64,000 nucleotides of DNA. Origin: Austropuccinia psidii (lineage: Eukaryota; Basidiomycota; Pucciniomycetes; Pucciniales; Sphaerophragmiaceae). The position numbers were made by a program, and so were the translations under genes. Each line of letters begins with the position of its first letter. The first letter of the stretch is position 1. This document shows, piece after piece, positions 34,301 through 46,525 of the stretch. Location of the stretch: NCBI GenBank assembly GCA_023105745.1, contig JALGQZ010000002.1, positions 82,539,785 through 82,603,784 of the forward strand. Direction: 5' to 3'. The notes beneath the pieces are model-generated. The model had not been told where the DNA came from. It saw nothing but the letters and a program-made list of their open reading frames with translations, and ran no database searches.

Positions 34301-35045
34301 AGATTCTGATGGTTTTACCCATGATTGGTGTACACTAATACCAGCTCTTGAACTGGCATATAAAACATCAATCCTTTCTTCTATTGGCAAAACACCAGCA
34401 ATGCTAGAAAAAGGTTTGAATCCAAGACTTCCTTATGATACCCTCAAAAAGGACTTAATGGATATACATCCAACAGCAAGCAGTTTTGAGATAATGCTTG
34501 AAAAGGGAAGACACCATGCAAACAGATGTATGAAAGATTATTTCAAATATGCAAAAGAAAGATGGGATAAAAGTCATAAGCCACCTGATTTCAAAATAGG
34601 AGACTTGGTCCTAGTATCAACCCTCAATGTCAATAACATAAAAGGTCCAAAGAAATTAAAAGATTCCTTTGCAGGACCATTTATGATAAAAGCACTTCTT
34701 GGACCCAATGCTGTGCAATTGGAACTCACAGGTGATCTAATGAACAAACACCCAACTTTACCTGTAGGTGTAATAAAACCTCACAGCTCAAGTGACAAGG
34801 AGTTACTTCCACTAAGAAATAAACCCCCACTTGAAATTCCCCCCTTGGAAGAAGGAGAGGAAAAGAAAATAGTAAAAGTCCTTAAAGAAAGAAGGAAAAG
34901 AAACAAAAAAGAAAGAGAATACCTTGTAAGGTATAGAAATCCAACTCAAAAAGATTAATGGGTACTTGAGAAAGATATAAAAAATGCTGATAAACTACTA
35001 AGAAGGTTCAGACATGAAACAAAACCTGAGAAATATAAAAGTTAA
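31366..35045 (+). pseudogene. Element A pol (PR-RT-RH-INT-chromodomain), broken
   Basis: Pol of a Ty3/gypsy element, which copies RNA into DNA and integrates it. Protease DTGA is at 31549. The RT domain has MDSLKGF and YIDDI (about 32597), RNase H begins at [10 protein letters not shown], and the integrase has a HHCC-like zinc region, DWV, SDRDPKF and a final AERM Glu. A chromodomain-like end follows (EYLVRYRN..WVLEKDI). Lesions: TGA at 31528, a one-base shift near 33590, TAA at 34011-34013 and TAA at 34956-34958 inside the chromodomain-like part. It is therefore inactive. The chromodomain marks it as a chromovirus. Confidence 0.8.
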
Positions 35046-35154
35046 GCATTATTGAGCTTCAAGACTAACAAAGTCTATTGAAGAGGTAGGACAGTGGATG
35101 ATACCCTAACTACACATATCAGATTGTGGTACAATCTTTTTTGGTGGTAGGGAA

Positions 35155-37038
35155 TGTGAACCTTTGAGATATGACCACATACCCAAAAAAGGTCACAAGA
35201 AATATTTAAAATAATTATACATTAAAAATAATTACCTTAAAGCTGCAAAAATACCATAAATTGGCACAAAACTTGGTTTAACTAAAAAACAATGAATAAA
35301 CATGTGAAGTAAATTACACCATTGGATTCCCCATGGTAAGATACACATATACCATTTTTATGGCATATCTGTAAAGTCAATATTTAATGAGTTATAAGTA
35401 GTAATACCTTATAAAAACACAAATCCTTATTTATTTAAAGGACCAATGCAGAAACATGTGAAATAAATGGTACCATTGAATTCCCCATAAAGCTCCACAT
35501 ATAAAACAATTAAGAAGCTAAGCTCCAAAGTCAATACTTAAGGAATTAACCTCAATATATGCACTTTTTTGGTCAATGCATATATTCAAGGATTTTAGCC
35601 AATATCTTTTTAAATATGCATGATAGAGTGATGAACCAAAAATAAATTCATCACGTAATTACTGTAGGAATAAAGAAATGAATTTTATTTTGCAAGTTAT
35701 AAACAAGGTTAAAACCTGTAAGGGATTATTGATTAAAATCAACAGGGCTGTTGACCACCTTGTTGTAAAAGTGGTCCAAACTTAAAAAAAGTAGACAGTT
35801 GAATTCTACTAGTTCATTTGTGAAGAATGATGTATTTTGTATTATAATATTCAAGGCATACCCCTTGAAATCATGGCTTGAAGTTTAAAATATTAAATTT
35901 CGACAGAAAAGATGAGTTACAAGAAAAATCATCAAAAATAGATTTTTTATTATTCAATGAAATGCTCTTGGCAGCATAATAAGGTTATCACAAGCTATTA
36001 GAATTCACTTTCTGAATTACTTTAGCCCGCAAATGTGAAAAGTTCTCAAGGATCAAAGTTTGAGCTTAATTTGATCATTTATGATCACTCACTGTAACCT
36101 TATGAATAATTAATTAAGTTTAACAGTCATATGAGTGATAAAATTGGTGAATACTGTTAGGTAATGGCGTAATAATGATGTAATATGGTTTTATTAAGAT
36201 GTAATAATCACCAAACCTTGAAGTATTGATCAATTCCAGTGGATATGATCAGGACATGTCTACTAGAAGCCTTTTGGACTCTAGGAGGGAGGTATCTACT
36301 ATAAATGGAGCTGTTTTTACTCTGTTTTCCCCTCAGACACTTACAAAACACTAAATAATTAAATCAAAAAGGCAAATTCTTTATTCTTTACATATAATAC
36401 TCTTATATTATTAAAGACCAAAGATCGTCAAATTTGACGTGATTACTCCAAATTATTTAATTGTTTTGTTATATTTCTCTCACGAATCTCAAATCCACGT
36501 AAAAATAAGATTATTTGTAATTTTCTCTTATATTTTTTTGTAAATACAATTTGAATAGGTTGTATTAACATTTTTTGCGTAAAACTATTTAAAATTGTTA
36601 TATTAAGTGATAAAAGTAGGTTATTTCTCTTATTACAGTAATTTCTCTCTATTATTACTCTTAATAATTCTATAATTAATATAAATAGTATTTATATAAA
36701 TTTATAACTTTCATATTGGTAATATTATTGTGATTAATTGTTTTTATTCATAAAAAACAATTTTCTACGCCTTTATTATTTGTTGGTAACAATAATAAAG
36801 TGCTTTTAAATATATTAATTATCTTTTATTAATATAGTTATTTTATTATATTATTTTTTATAACATATATTATATTATTATATTTATTTAAGAATATAAT
36901 TATTTTACGCCATAAATATAATAATTCCTTATTATTATAATTATTTTTATCTGATTTATTTTATTTCTAAGGACATTCATAGTACATTAAGTAAAATATT
37001 AGTAATTTTTACTTATTGTTTCATAGTCAAACCTTACA
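35155..37038 (+). repeat. Element A right LTR
   Basis: 1,884 bp from TGTGAACC to CCTTACA, preceded by a purine-rich tract. It is very A/T-rich and closely similar to the left LTR except for small deletions. Confidence 0.8.
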
Positions 37039-37433
37039 TTGGATCAATTGGCCTCCCATCCTTCAAAAATTGACTCTCTGCAAGACTCAATGGATATCAA
37101 TCTGGAGCTTGATACCAGGTACCATGAGAGAAAAATGAAAAGAGTCATCATCAAGAGAAGAATCCAGAAGCCTCAAAGTCAAGTTCTTCTCATCCTCAAA
37201 ATTCTTCAAGCTCAAGTTAAATGAAAAAGAAGAATTTTAAGAAGACAGCCAAGCCCCATTCTTCTTTGTTGAATAAGGACTTCAAGCTCATGAACTCTGA
37301 AAAAGAAAGAAGAATCAAAGAGGGTCTGTGTACCTATTTTGGTGGGAAGCATAGTCTTGACTCCTTATTCAAAAGGCCTCAAAACAAGCTTACCCAACCA
37401 TCAGGCAAACTTCCATGCCAGGGAAAAGCCTGA
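37039..37433 (+). pseudogene. Element D gag, C-terminal fragment
   Basis: It matches the last 130 residues of element B gag. A frameshift lies near 37221. The zinc knuckle has lost two of its three cysteines (CTYF..SLF instead of CTYC..TCF). The end keeps the heptamer GGGAAAA followed by GCC TGA, as in element B. Confidence 0.75.
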
Positions 37434-40400
37434 GTGGAGACCATGTTGTGTTCAATGGTCTTCACAGTTTTCCTTCCAGAGCACAATTGTGCATTCTGAA
37501 TACTGGTGTCAAACATTTGCTTAAACTTTTTGTTTTTTCTTCTCTTTCTGATTTTTTTACAGTATTCTCATTGATTCTGGTGCTACACACTCATTTATTG
37601 CAAAGCAGTTTGTTCACAAGTCCTCATTGACTATGTCAGAACTTCCAGAGAAGATTCCTCTTATTATCTTGGACTCCTCTGAGTCCCCTTCCTTATTTAT
37701 GACTCACCATACTAAATATATGGTTGAGCTCCCTTTCTTCCCAAGCTTTGAATGGGACCTTTTAGTCATTGATACTCCCAAGGGAGAAGACGTCATATTG
37801 GGCTTTGACTTTCTTCATCATTTTAATTCATATATTGATTGGAGGCAAGGGCTGATCACCTTTAATGCTGATCATAAGGACTATCATGATCCTTCAAAAT
37901 CTTTCAGTAATGACTTTTCTTCTGCCAAATCATGTGCAGCTCTGGTTGGTAATTCTAGAACACCATCATTTCCATCTTCTGCCCATATTCCTTCCCTTAA
38001 TTCCCATCAGTCATTAATATCATCTAGAGATGAAGTCTTCAAAGAGATTCAAGATGTTGGAGAAGATAGTTCTGTATCTTCACTTCATCTCTTCTTTGGG
38101 AATATGGACCTTCCTCCTTCATCTTATCATGACTCCCTGGAGGAGTTGTGGGATGAAGAGGAAGAGCCAGAAGAAATAGAAACCGTGATGAAGGTTGTTC
38201 CTCCTGTCTATCACCAATACTTGGATGTATTCTCCAAGGTGAAAGCAGAGAAACTTCCTCCTCACCGCGCCTGTGATCATCATATTGAGCTGGAGGGGTC
38301 TCTACCTCCAGTTGGGGTTATCTACTCTTTATAAAACCAAGAGTCAGATACACTCCTGGCCTAAATTTCAGAGAATGTAGGGAAGGTTTCATCTGGCCAA
38401 GCTTCCCTTCAACAGGAGCACCTATCCTCTTTGTCAAAAAGGAAGATGGTGGCCTCCATTTGTGTGTTGATTACTGCAAACTTAATGCTGTTACTAGGAA
38501 GAACAAGTATCCTGTTCCTCATATGAATCAGCTTCTTACTGTTTTCAATGCTTCTTCTATCTTCTCCAAGATTGATTTGTGTGGTGCATATAACCTGCTC
38601 AGAATCAAGGAGGGTGATGAACACTTGACATGTTTTAGAACTAAATATGGCAGCTATGAGTATTTGGTTATGCCATTTGGGCTCACCAATGCTCCTGCCT
38701 CTTTTCAAAACCTTGTCAATGATATTTTCTATTATATTCTTGATATTGATGTTGTGGTTTATTTGGATGACATTATGGTCTTTTCCAAATCTGAAGAAGA
38801 ACATGTCCCTCATGTGTCCACTGTTCTTTCATGATTCAGATCCAATAACCTCTTTGCTAAGGCCTCCAAGTTCCTGTTTCATGTTTCTAGTGTAGAGTAT
38901 TTGGGCTATGTTGTTTCTTCTGAAGGCCTCAAGATGGACCAAGCAAAAGTCCAGCAAATTCTCAATTGGCCACCCCCAAGAGACCTCAAGGCTCTTCAAT
39001 CATTCCTTGGCTTTGGCAATTTTTACAGCCGTTTCATCAAGAATTATTCAAAGAAGATTAGTTCACTCACAAGTTTCCTCAAGAGAGATTCCCATTTTCC
39101 CCTCAATGAGGAAGCTCTTAGACAGTTTCATCAACTCAAAGAGGCATTCACCATTGCTCCAATCCTTTCTGGCTTTGATCCTTCTCTACCCACCATTGTA
39201 GAGACTGATGCTTCTGATTATGCCTTAGGTGCTGTACTAAGTCAGATTTATGACTCAGGAAAACATCCCACTGCATTTGATAGCCGCAAGCTTCTCCCAG
39301 CTGAGCTTAATTATGAGATTCATGACAAGGAGCTCCTTGCCGCAGTCTGGGCTCTCAAGCACTGGAGAGCTTTTCTCCTTTCTCATTCTTCCTCTTTTGA
39401 AGTTCTCACCAATCATTCATCACTTCAATATTTTATGTCTTCAAATATTCTTACTCACCATCAAGTCCGCTGGGCTGAATTTCTGTCTGAATTTCACTTT
39501 TCAATCACCTACCACGCTGGCTGCTTGGCTACCCTTCCAGATGCTTTATCACATTGGGATGACGTTTACTCAGAGAGGGGGGAAGATTTCATCAGCAAGA
39601 ATCCAATGAATTATCAAGAAATAATCAAGCCGCAAAATTCTTTGCAGTCAAGGTGGAAGCATTTTCAAATTTGATTGAATCAATTCAGAAGGCATTTTGG
39701 CAAGACTCGCAATATAGAAGTATCCTTCAAGATTTGGGTAAAGGTAAATCTGTCCAAGATTATTCTCTTGATTCCTCCTCCCAACTTATTCTGTTCAAAG
39801 ATGGGGTGGTGGTCCCAAATGACCCCACATTTCAACTCAGCATACTTCAAAAAAGGCATGACTCTCCTCTAGCTGGACACCCTGTCCAAGAGAAGACTCT
39901 CAAACTTGTCAAGCGGGATTTCCACTGGCCCGGCATGACTCAATTTATCAAGGATTATGTATCCTCCTGTCAACAGTGTTCAAGAAACAAAGATATGCAT
40001 CACAAGAAGTTTGGACTCCTCAAGCCTCTTCTAATTCCAAGTGGTCCTTGGATTTGTCTTTCAATGGATTTCATAACTCAATTGCCACTGTCCAATTCCT
40101 TTGATTCAATTTTAGTCATAGTGGACATATTATCAAAAATGGCAGTTTTTATTCCAACAATGTCTTCGATCACTTCCCTAGATTTGGCCCATTTATTCAT
40201 CAAGAATATTTTCTCAAATCATGGCCTTCCTTCAAGCATTGTTAGTGATAGAGGTCCTCTTTTTGTTTCTTCTTTTTGGACCAATCTTTGTCAGCAGCTC
40301 AAGATTTCAAGAGATCTGTCAACTGCTTATCATCCAGAAACTGATGGACAGACAGAGAGGGTAAATTAGATACTAGAACATTACCTTTGGCTGTATGTCA

Positions 40401-40525
40401 GTTATCATCATGATGATTGGAACACCTGGCTCCCTCTGGCTGAATTTGCCTACAATAACTCTGACCACTCCTCAACAAAACAATCACCGCTTTTCACTTT
40501 TTATGGAAGAGATCCAAAATTTGAC
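37434..40525 (+). pseudogene. Element D pol, first part
   Basis: It covers protease (DSGA), RT (YLDD at about 38765), RNase H and integrase up to the segment before the chromodomain. Stops or frameshifts lie at about 37565, 38332, 38832, 39674 and 40366. RNase H has ETDASDYALG, closer to the family consensus than TDES in element B. The integrase keeps VSDRG and TDGQTER. It is interrupted after 40525 by the insertion of element B and continues at 58080. Confidence 0.78.
40521..40525. repeat. Target site duplication TTGAC (left of B array)
   Basis: The same five bases follow the third LTR at 58075-58079. The integrase frame of D resumes across it. Confidence 0.85.
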
Positions 40526-41999
40526 TGTCACAGGGGCTCTAGTGGAAATACAAGAGTGGCCTGGCACTCAGCAATCAGGGAACTCACTTGGAAGACTCCA
40601 AAAGAAATAAGAATAAAAATAATAAGAATGAATTCCTCTAAAAGATATGCAGGTACAAGATGAGATGCAAAGAGGAAAAGGAAGCCAAATGGCCAAAGAG
40701 CCAACCAAGTAAGTCCTTAATCACTGTTTCAACCTGCCAAAAATGAACAATGGAATTAGTAAGGATATGACCACCAAATATCCATTGACAGGCGAAGAAA
40801 GAGAAAGAGAAATGTGCTAAATGACTGACTTAATAATATCAGTATTTGCTTAACTAAAATGAAAAGAAAATAGAGATAAAATAAAATCAAAGTATATTAA
40901 TTAACTGGGGAAAAACCCCCCAGGGTGGAAAGGGTAGCCGGTATATGTGAAAAGTTGGGAGCTTGAGTTCTTCAGGCTAAAAACTGATCTGTATTGATCC
41001 TTGAGGCTGTATTGATTGTTTTGGGAATTGATACAGCTGGCTAATATTGAAATTGAATTGGGTTGAATGAACTTCCCATGCTTGAAAATGAAATACAGTT
41101 CTTGGTGGATCCAGACTGTATTGAAATGAATATGGTTGCCAAGATGGATTGAGTGGAGCTTTGACACTTGACAATTTCTTTTGGCACCGCCTCTTGAATA
41201 CACTTTTGAGAATGAATTGAAAGTATTCCATTGGAAGGAATACTTGGAGTGAGAAGAACCAATGACTGCTTGATGGCGTCATTGGTCTTTGACGCTGAAA
41301 CACTTGCTCTTGAGCCTTGATGATTCCTCTGAATGATTGGGTGCCTTGATGACGTGATGAGATGTTGGAATGTTGAAATGACCATTTGATATTGCCACCT
41401 TTGAATTGCTGTTGAAAAATGGTGCACAATGATGTATAACATCATTTGTGGCATATTGGTTCATTGACAAGAAGATTACGTCCAAAGGTCTTGAGATGGA
41501 AAGGCAGAGGGCAAAAGGATGGATGTGATGGCTTCAGAGCTTGGAAAGGTGTTTCTGGGCCTTTTGGGGTTTTTGGCCACTTTTGGGTTCTGAGCCAAAA
41601 ACTGGCCCAAAAGGCGGGAAAGTGTCTTTTGGACACTTTGCGTCAAAGTGCGCAAATGCGCAAAGTGCGCAAAAAATGTGCAAAGTGCGCAAAAATGCGG
41701 AAAATGCGCAAATGTGCATTATGAGCCCAAATGGCCAAAAACAGCCATTTGGGCCATTTCCCCTGGTTTTGAGGGAAATGACCAGAAATACCCATTTGGG
41801 CATAAATTGCCGCTATGGGTTCTGGATTGAGGTAAAGGGCCATGAAGGCTCCAAAACACAAATGGCCATAAAAGGTCCATAAGATGATGACGTGGCCATA
41901 TTGGCCACTGGTGATGGATATGGCCAATTTGCCATAAATGAACTGTGGCTTGATATGCCATATGGGGATCCAAGGAGGTGAATTGCCATGGTTGTGACA
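40526..41999 (-). repeat. Element B LTR 1
   Basis: 1,474 bp, with ends TGTCACA and TGTGACA inverted to each other. Nearly identical to LTR 2, with A instead of G at 40979. It includes a GTGCGCAAA-type microsatellite near 41645-41710. Open frames on both strands in this LTR are not genes. Confidence 0.9.
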
Positions 42000-42808
42000 G
42001 TACCCCCCACCTTGAAATGGTGAGCTCCTGAGCACCAATACAAGGTGAAGCCTGTTGAGGCTATTGGAAAGCTTTTGAGAGAGTGATTCAAGAGGACTGA
42101 TTAAGTTGAAGAATTTGAAAACTGATATTAAAAATTTGACATTTGACGCAGGACTTGCTTGATCTTCTTTTGACATTGGCTTCATGATTTGAGTTGAATT
42201 TTAAAATGAATGAAAATTTTTGACGTGATAATTGACGTGATAAAATAAAATTTAAAATGAAAACAAAATGAAAATAAAGAATGAAAATGAAAATAAAAAG
42301 AAAAAGAAAAAGAGAAAAGAAAATGAATTGAATCTTGAGGAGGTTCCAATCTTCATCACGGAGGTTAATAACTGATTTTGAAATTGGCCAAGGACCTGGA
42401 AAGAGAAAATTGATGCCAGGTGCTCACAAAGTGGTCAAGGTGATGTTTTGACAAGATTGTAGACCCCTCAGGGAAGTGCACACCAGGAGAGGAACTTACT
42501 TTTGGTAGTTACCACTCCCGCCAGTGCCATAAAAATAAAAACAAAAATTCTGAAGGAATGACTTTGAATTTGGAATCTTGGAAATGAATTGAAAAGTGAA
42601 TGGCCCATTGTCCCAAGTGAAATGGCCATAAGATTTGGAAATGAATGTTGAAAAGCCCGGCCAAAGATCTGTGTCCAAAATTTGCAAAGTGCTCACAGAG
42701 TGGCCAAGGTGATGCTTACAACAAAAAGAGTAGAATACCCCTAAAGGTGCATACCAGGAGTGGGACTTACTTTTGGTAATTCCTCTCCCCACCAAGCATC
42801 ATAATGAA
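42000..42808. other. Element B copy 1, 3' region
   Basis: Non-coding between pol stop and LTR. It contains two related blocks about 270 bp apart (about 42425-42530 and 42690-42795), each with a GTAAGT word on the minus strand and a shared CTCCTGGTGTGCAC-like segment. The same region occurs at 50047-50855 and, diverged and in the opposite orientation, at 58686-59484. Confidence 0.5.
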
Positions 42809-45800
42809 TCAAGCTTTTGAAGAATTGGGACCCGGCTTGTCAGGATATAAAGAATGAAAATCTTTGACAAGTTCAGGACAATTCTTGAGGTTTTCGGCTG
42901 GTTCCCAAGTGGATCTTTCTGGGTCTTGACTGAAACCTTTCCATTCCACCAGATACCATAATTTTCTTCTCTTGAGCTTTGAGTCCAGTATTTGAGAGAC
43001 TTCCCATTCCTCTTCTTCTTCAATGATAATTGGAGGAGGAGGCTCTTGATGCCGATTTGGGATTGTTGATGTCTTGACTGGTTCCAAAAGTGAGATATGG
43101 AAGACTGGGTGGATGGATTTCCATTGAGATGGAAGCTTGAGGTGGTAAGCATGAGAACTGACTTTCTTCAAGATTGGAAAAGGACCCAACCATCTTTCGG
43201 ATAGTTTTTTGGTGGGTCTGGTTGATTTGATGTTCTTGGAAGAAAGCCATACCATGTCACCAGGATTGAAAACAGGTGGACTTGCTCTACCTTTATCTGC
43301 ATACCTCTTAAACCGGTTTATGGCGATTTCAAGTTCTCTCTTGACATCTTGCTGTACTGATTGGATTTTTTTTGATAACTTTCCAGCAGGAGTATCTTGA
43401 GTGATGTGAACTGAATCAAATTGTGGATCTCTTCCATAAACAGTGAAAAACGGTGATTGCTTGGTTGAAGAGTGATCAGAATTATTGTAGGCAAATTCAG
43501 CCAGAGGGAGCCAGGTGTTCCAATCATCTTGATGATAACTGACATACATCCGAAGATACTGTTCTAGTATCTGATTTACCCTCTCTGTCTGTCCATCAGT
43601 TTCTGGATGATAAGCAGTTGACAAGTCTCTTGAAATCTTGAGCTGCTGACAAAGGTTGGTCCAAAAGGAAGAAACAAAAAGAGAACCTCGATCACTAACA
43701 ATGCTTGAAGGAAGGCCATGATTTGAGAAAATATTCTTGATGAATAAATGGGCCAAATCTAATGAAGTGATTGAAGCTATTGTTGGAATAAAAACCGCCA
43801 TTTTTGAGAATCTGTCCACTATGACAAGGATTGAGTCAAAGGAATTGGACAGTGGCAATTGAGTGATGAAATCCATTGAAAGACAAATCCAAGGACCACT
43901 TGGAATTGGAAGAGGCTTGAGGAGTCCAAACTTCTTGTGATGAATATTTTTGTTTCTTGAACACTGTTGACAGGATGAGACATAATCCTTGATGAATTGA
44001 GTCATGCCGGGCCAGTGGAAATCCCGCTTGACAAGTTTGAGAGTCTTCTCTTGGCCAGGGTGTCCAGCTAGAGGAGAGTCATGCCGCTTTTGAAGTATAT
44101 TGAGTTGAATTGTGGGGTCATTTGGGACCACCACCCGATCTTTGAAAAGGAGAAGTTTGGAAGAGGAATCAAGAGAATAATCTGTGACAGATTTACCTTT
44201 ACCCAAATCTTCAAGGACACTTCTATATTGAGGGTCTTGCCACACTGCCTTCTGAATTGAATCAATCAAATTTGAAAATGAATCCACCTTGACTGCAAAA
44301 AATTTTGAGGCTTGAATTTCATCTTGCTTGATTATCTTCTGATAGCTCATTGGATTCTTGCTGATGAAATCCTCCCCCCTCTCTGGGTAAACGTCGTCCC
44401 GACGTGACAAGGCATCTGGAAGGGTGGCCAAGCGGCCAGGGCGGTAAGTGATTGAGAAATGAAATTCAGATAGAAATTCAGCCCAGCGGGCTTGACGGCG
44501 AGTGAGAATCTTGGAAGACATAAAATATTGAAGAGAAGAATGATCGGTGAGAACTTCAAAAGGGGAAGAAATTGAAAGAAGAAAAGCTCTCCAGCGCTTG
44601 AGAGCCCAGACTATGCCAAGGAGTTCCTTGTCATGAATCTCATAATTAAGCTCAGCTGGGAGAAGCTTGCGGCTATCAAATGCAATGGGATGTTTTCCTG
44701 AGTCAGATACCTGACTCAGTACAGCACCCAAGGCATAATCTGATTCATCGGTCTCTTCAATGGTGGGTAGAGAAGGATTGAAGTGAGAAAGGATTGGAGC
44801 AGTGGTGAATGCCTCTTTGAGTTGATGAAACTGTCTAAGAGCTTCCTCATTGAGGGGAAAACGGGAATCTTTCTTGAGGAAACTTGTGAGTGAACTAATT
44901 TTCTTTGAGTAATTCTTGATGAAACGGCGGTAAAAATTGGCAAAGCCAAGGAATGATTGAAGAGCCTTGAGGTTTCTTGGAGGCGGCCAATTGAGAATTT
45001 GCTGGACTTTTGCTTGGTCCATCTTGAGGCCTTCAGAAGAAACAACATAACCTAAATACTCTACACTAGAAACATGGAATAGGCATTTGGACGCCTTAGC
45101 AAAGAGGTTATTGGCTCTGAGTCTGGAAAGAACAGTGGACACATGAGTGACATGTTCTTCCTCAGATTTGGAAAAGACCATAATGTCATCCAAATAAACC
45201 ACAACATAAACGTCAAGAAGATCATAAAAAATATCATTGACAAGATTTTGAAAAGAAGCAGGAGCATTGGTAAGCCCAAAAGGCATAACCAAGTACTCAT
45301 AACTACCATATTTGGTTCTAAAACAAGTCAAATGTTCATCACCTTCCTTGATTCTGAGCAGGTTATATGCACCACGCAAATAAATCTTGGAGAAGATAGA
45401 AGAACCATTGAAAAAAGTGAGAAGCTGATTCATAGGAGGAACAGGATACTTGTTCTTCCTAGTAACAGCATTGAGTTTGCGGTAATCAACACACAAACGG
45501 AGGCCACCATCTTTCTTTTTGACAAAAAGAACAGGTGCTCCTGTAGAAGAGGAGCTTGGCCGGATGAAACCTTTCTCTACATTCTCTGAAATGTAGGCCC
45601 TGAGTGTATCTGACTCTTGGTTTGATAAAGAGTAGATCACCCCAACTGGAGGTAGAGACCCCTCCAGCTCGATATGATGATCACAGGCGCGGTGAGGAGG
45701 AAGTTTCTCTGCTTTCACCTTGGAGAATACATCCAAGTATTGGTGATAAACAGGAGGAACAACCTTCATCACGGTTTCTATTTCTTCTGGCTCTTCCTCT

Positions 45801-46453
45801 TCATCCCACAACTCCTCCAGGGAGTCATGATAAGATGAAGGAGGAAGGTCCATATTCCCAAAGAAGAGATGAAGTGAAGATACAGAATTATCTTCTCCAA
45901 CATCTTGAATCTCTTTGAAGACTTCATCTCTAGATGATAGTAATGACTGATGGGAATTGAGGGAAGGAATATGGACAGAAGAGGGAAATGATGGTGTTCT
46001 AGAATCACCAACCAGAGCTGCACATGATTTGGCAGAAGAAAAGTCATTACTGAAAGAAATTAAAGGATCATTATAGTCCTTATGATCAGAATTAAAGGTG
46101 ATCAATCCTTGCCTCCAATCAATAAACGGATTAAAATGATTAAGAAAGTCAAAGCCCAATATGAGGTCTTCTCCCTTGGGAGTATCAATGACTAAAAAGT
46201 CCCATTCAAAGCTTGGGAAAGAAGGGAGCTCAACCATATATTTAGTATGGTGAGTCACAAATAAAGAAGGAGACTCAGAGGAGTCTAAAATGATGAGGGC
46301 AATCTTCTCTGGAAGCTCTGACGTAGTCAATGAATACTTGTGAACAAACTGCTTTGCAATAAATGAGTTGGTAGCACCAGAATCAATGAGAATACTATAA
46401 AAAACATCAGAAAGAGAAGAAAAAACAAAAAAATTTAAGAGAATTTTTGACAC
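42809..46453 (-). CDS. Element B copy 1 pol
   Basis: 1,214 codons with protease DSGA, RT YLDD (about 421), RNase H, integrase (zinc region, DFI, SDRG, TDGQTE) and a C-terminal chromodomain (WEVSQILDSK..LWYLVEWKGF). It differs from copy 2 only at the start: seven A instead of six in the plus-strand run near 46430 puts the first part of pol out of phase with the protease. All domains from protease on are open. Confidence 0.82.
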   Translation of the reverse strand: MSKILLNFFVFSSLSDVFYSILIDSGATNSFIAKQFVHKYSLTTSELPEKIALIILDSSESPSLFVTHHTKYMVELPSFPSFEWDFLVIDTPKGEDLILGFDFLNHFNPFIDWRQGLITFNSDHKDYNDPLISFSNDFSSAKSCAALVGDSRTPSFPSSVHIPSLNSHQSLLSSRDEVFKEIQDVGEDNSVSSLHLFFGNMDLPPSSYHDSLEELWDEEEEPEEIETVMKVVPPVYHQYLDVFSKVKAEKLPPHRACDHHIELEGSLPPVGVIYSLSNQESDTLRAYISENVEKGFIRPSSSSTGAPVLFVKKKDGGLRLCVDYRKLNAVTRKNKYPVPPMNQLLTFFNGSSIFSKIYLRGAYNLLRIKEGDEHLTCFRTKYGSYEYLVMPFGLTNAPASFQNLVNDIFYDLLDVYVVVYLDDIMVFSKSEEEHVTHVSTVLSRLRANNLFAKASKCLFHVSSVEYLGYVVSSEGLKMDQAKVQQILNWPPPRNLKALQSFLGFANFYRRFIKNYSKKISSLTSFLKKDSRFPLNEEALRQFHQLKEAFTTAPILSHFNPSLPTIEETDESDYALGAVLSQVSDSGKHPIAFDSRKLLPAELNYEIHDKELLGIVWALKRWRAFLLSISSPFEVLTDHSSLQYFMSSKILTRRQARWAEFLSEFHFSITYRPGRLATLPDALSRRDDVYPERGEDFISKNPMSYQKIIKQDEIQASKFFAVKVDSFSNLIDSIQKAVWQDPQYRSVLEDLGKGKSVTDYSLDSSSKLLLFKDRVVVPNDPTIQLNILQKRHDSPLAGHPGQEKTLKLVKRDFHWPGMTQFIKDYVSSCQQCSRNKNIHHKKFGLLKPLPIPSGPWICLSMDFITQLPLSNSFDSILVIVDRFSKMAVFIPTIASITSLDLAHLFIKNIFSNHGLPSSIVSDRGSLFVSSFWTNLCQQLKISRDLSTAYHPETDGQTERVNQILEQYLRMYVSYHQDDWNTWLPLAEFAYNNSDHSSTKQSPFFTVYGRDPQFDSVHITQDTPAGKLSKKIQSVQQDVKRELEIAINRFKRYADKGRASPPVFNPGDMVWLSSKNIKSTRPTKKLSERWLGPFPILKKVSSHAYHLKLPSQWKSIHPVFHISLLEPVKTSTIPNRHQEPPPPIIIEEEEEWEVSQILDSKLKRRKLWYLVEWKGFSQDPERSTWEPAENLKNCPELVKDFHSLYPDKPGPNSSKA

Positions 46454-46525
46454 CAGTATTCAGAATGCACAATTGTGCTCTGGATGGAAAACTGTGAAGA
46501 CCATTGAACACAACATGATCTTCAC

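Larger units (their letters stand above)
26519..37038 (+). mobile_element. Gypsy element A (chromovirus-like), degenerate
   Basis: Left LTR 26519-28506 and right LTR 35155-37038 flank gag, protease, reverse transcriptase, RNase H, integrase and chromodomain-like segments in that order, typical of Ty3/gypsy. A purine-rich tract (about 35142-35154) precedes the right LTR, which starts TGTGAACC and ends CCTTACA. Several stops and a frameshift make it inactive. The right LTR directly abuts the gag of element D, so A inserted into or recombined with D. Confidence 0.8.

Noticed and set aside
41446..42185. Several open frames on both strands in and beside the element B LTR, repeated at 49493 and 57535
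   Set aside because: Low-complexity LTR translations (CAKCAKN, HFAHFLR repeats) without a domain.
45143..45589. Plus-strand 148-codon open frame (also at 53190 and, on the minus strand, at 38409-38813)
   Set aside because: It is antisense to the RT domain of element B or D and recurs only because RT is conserved.
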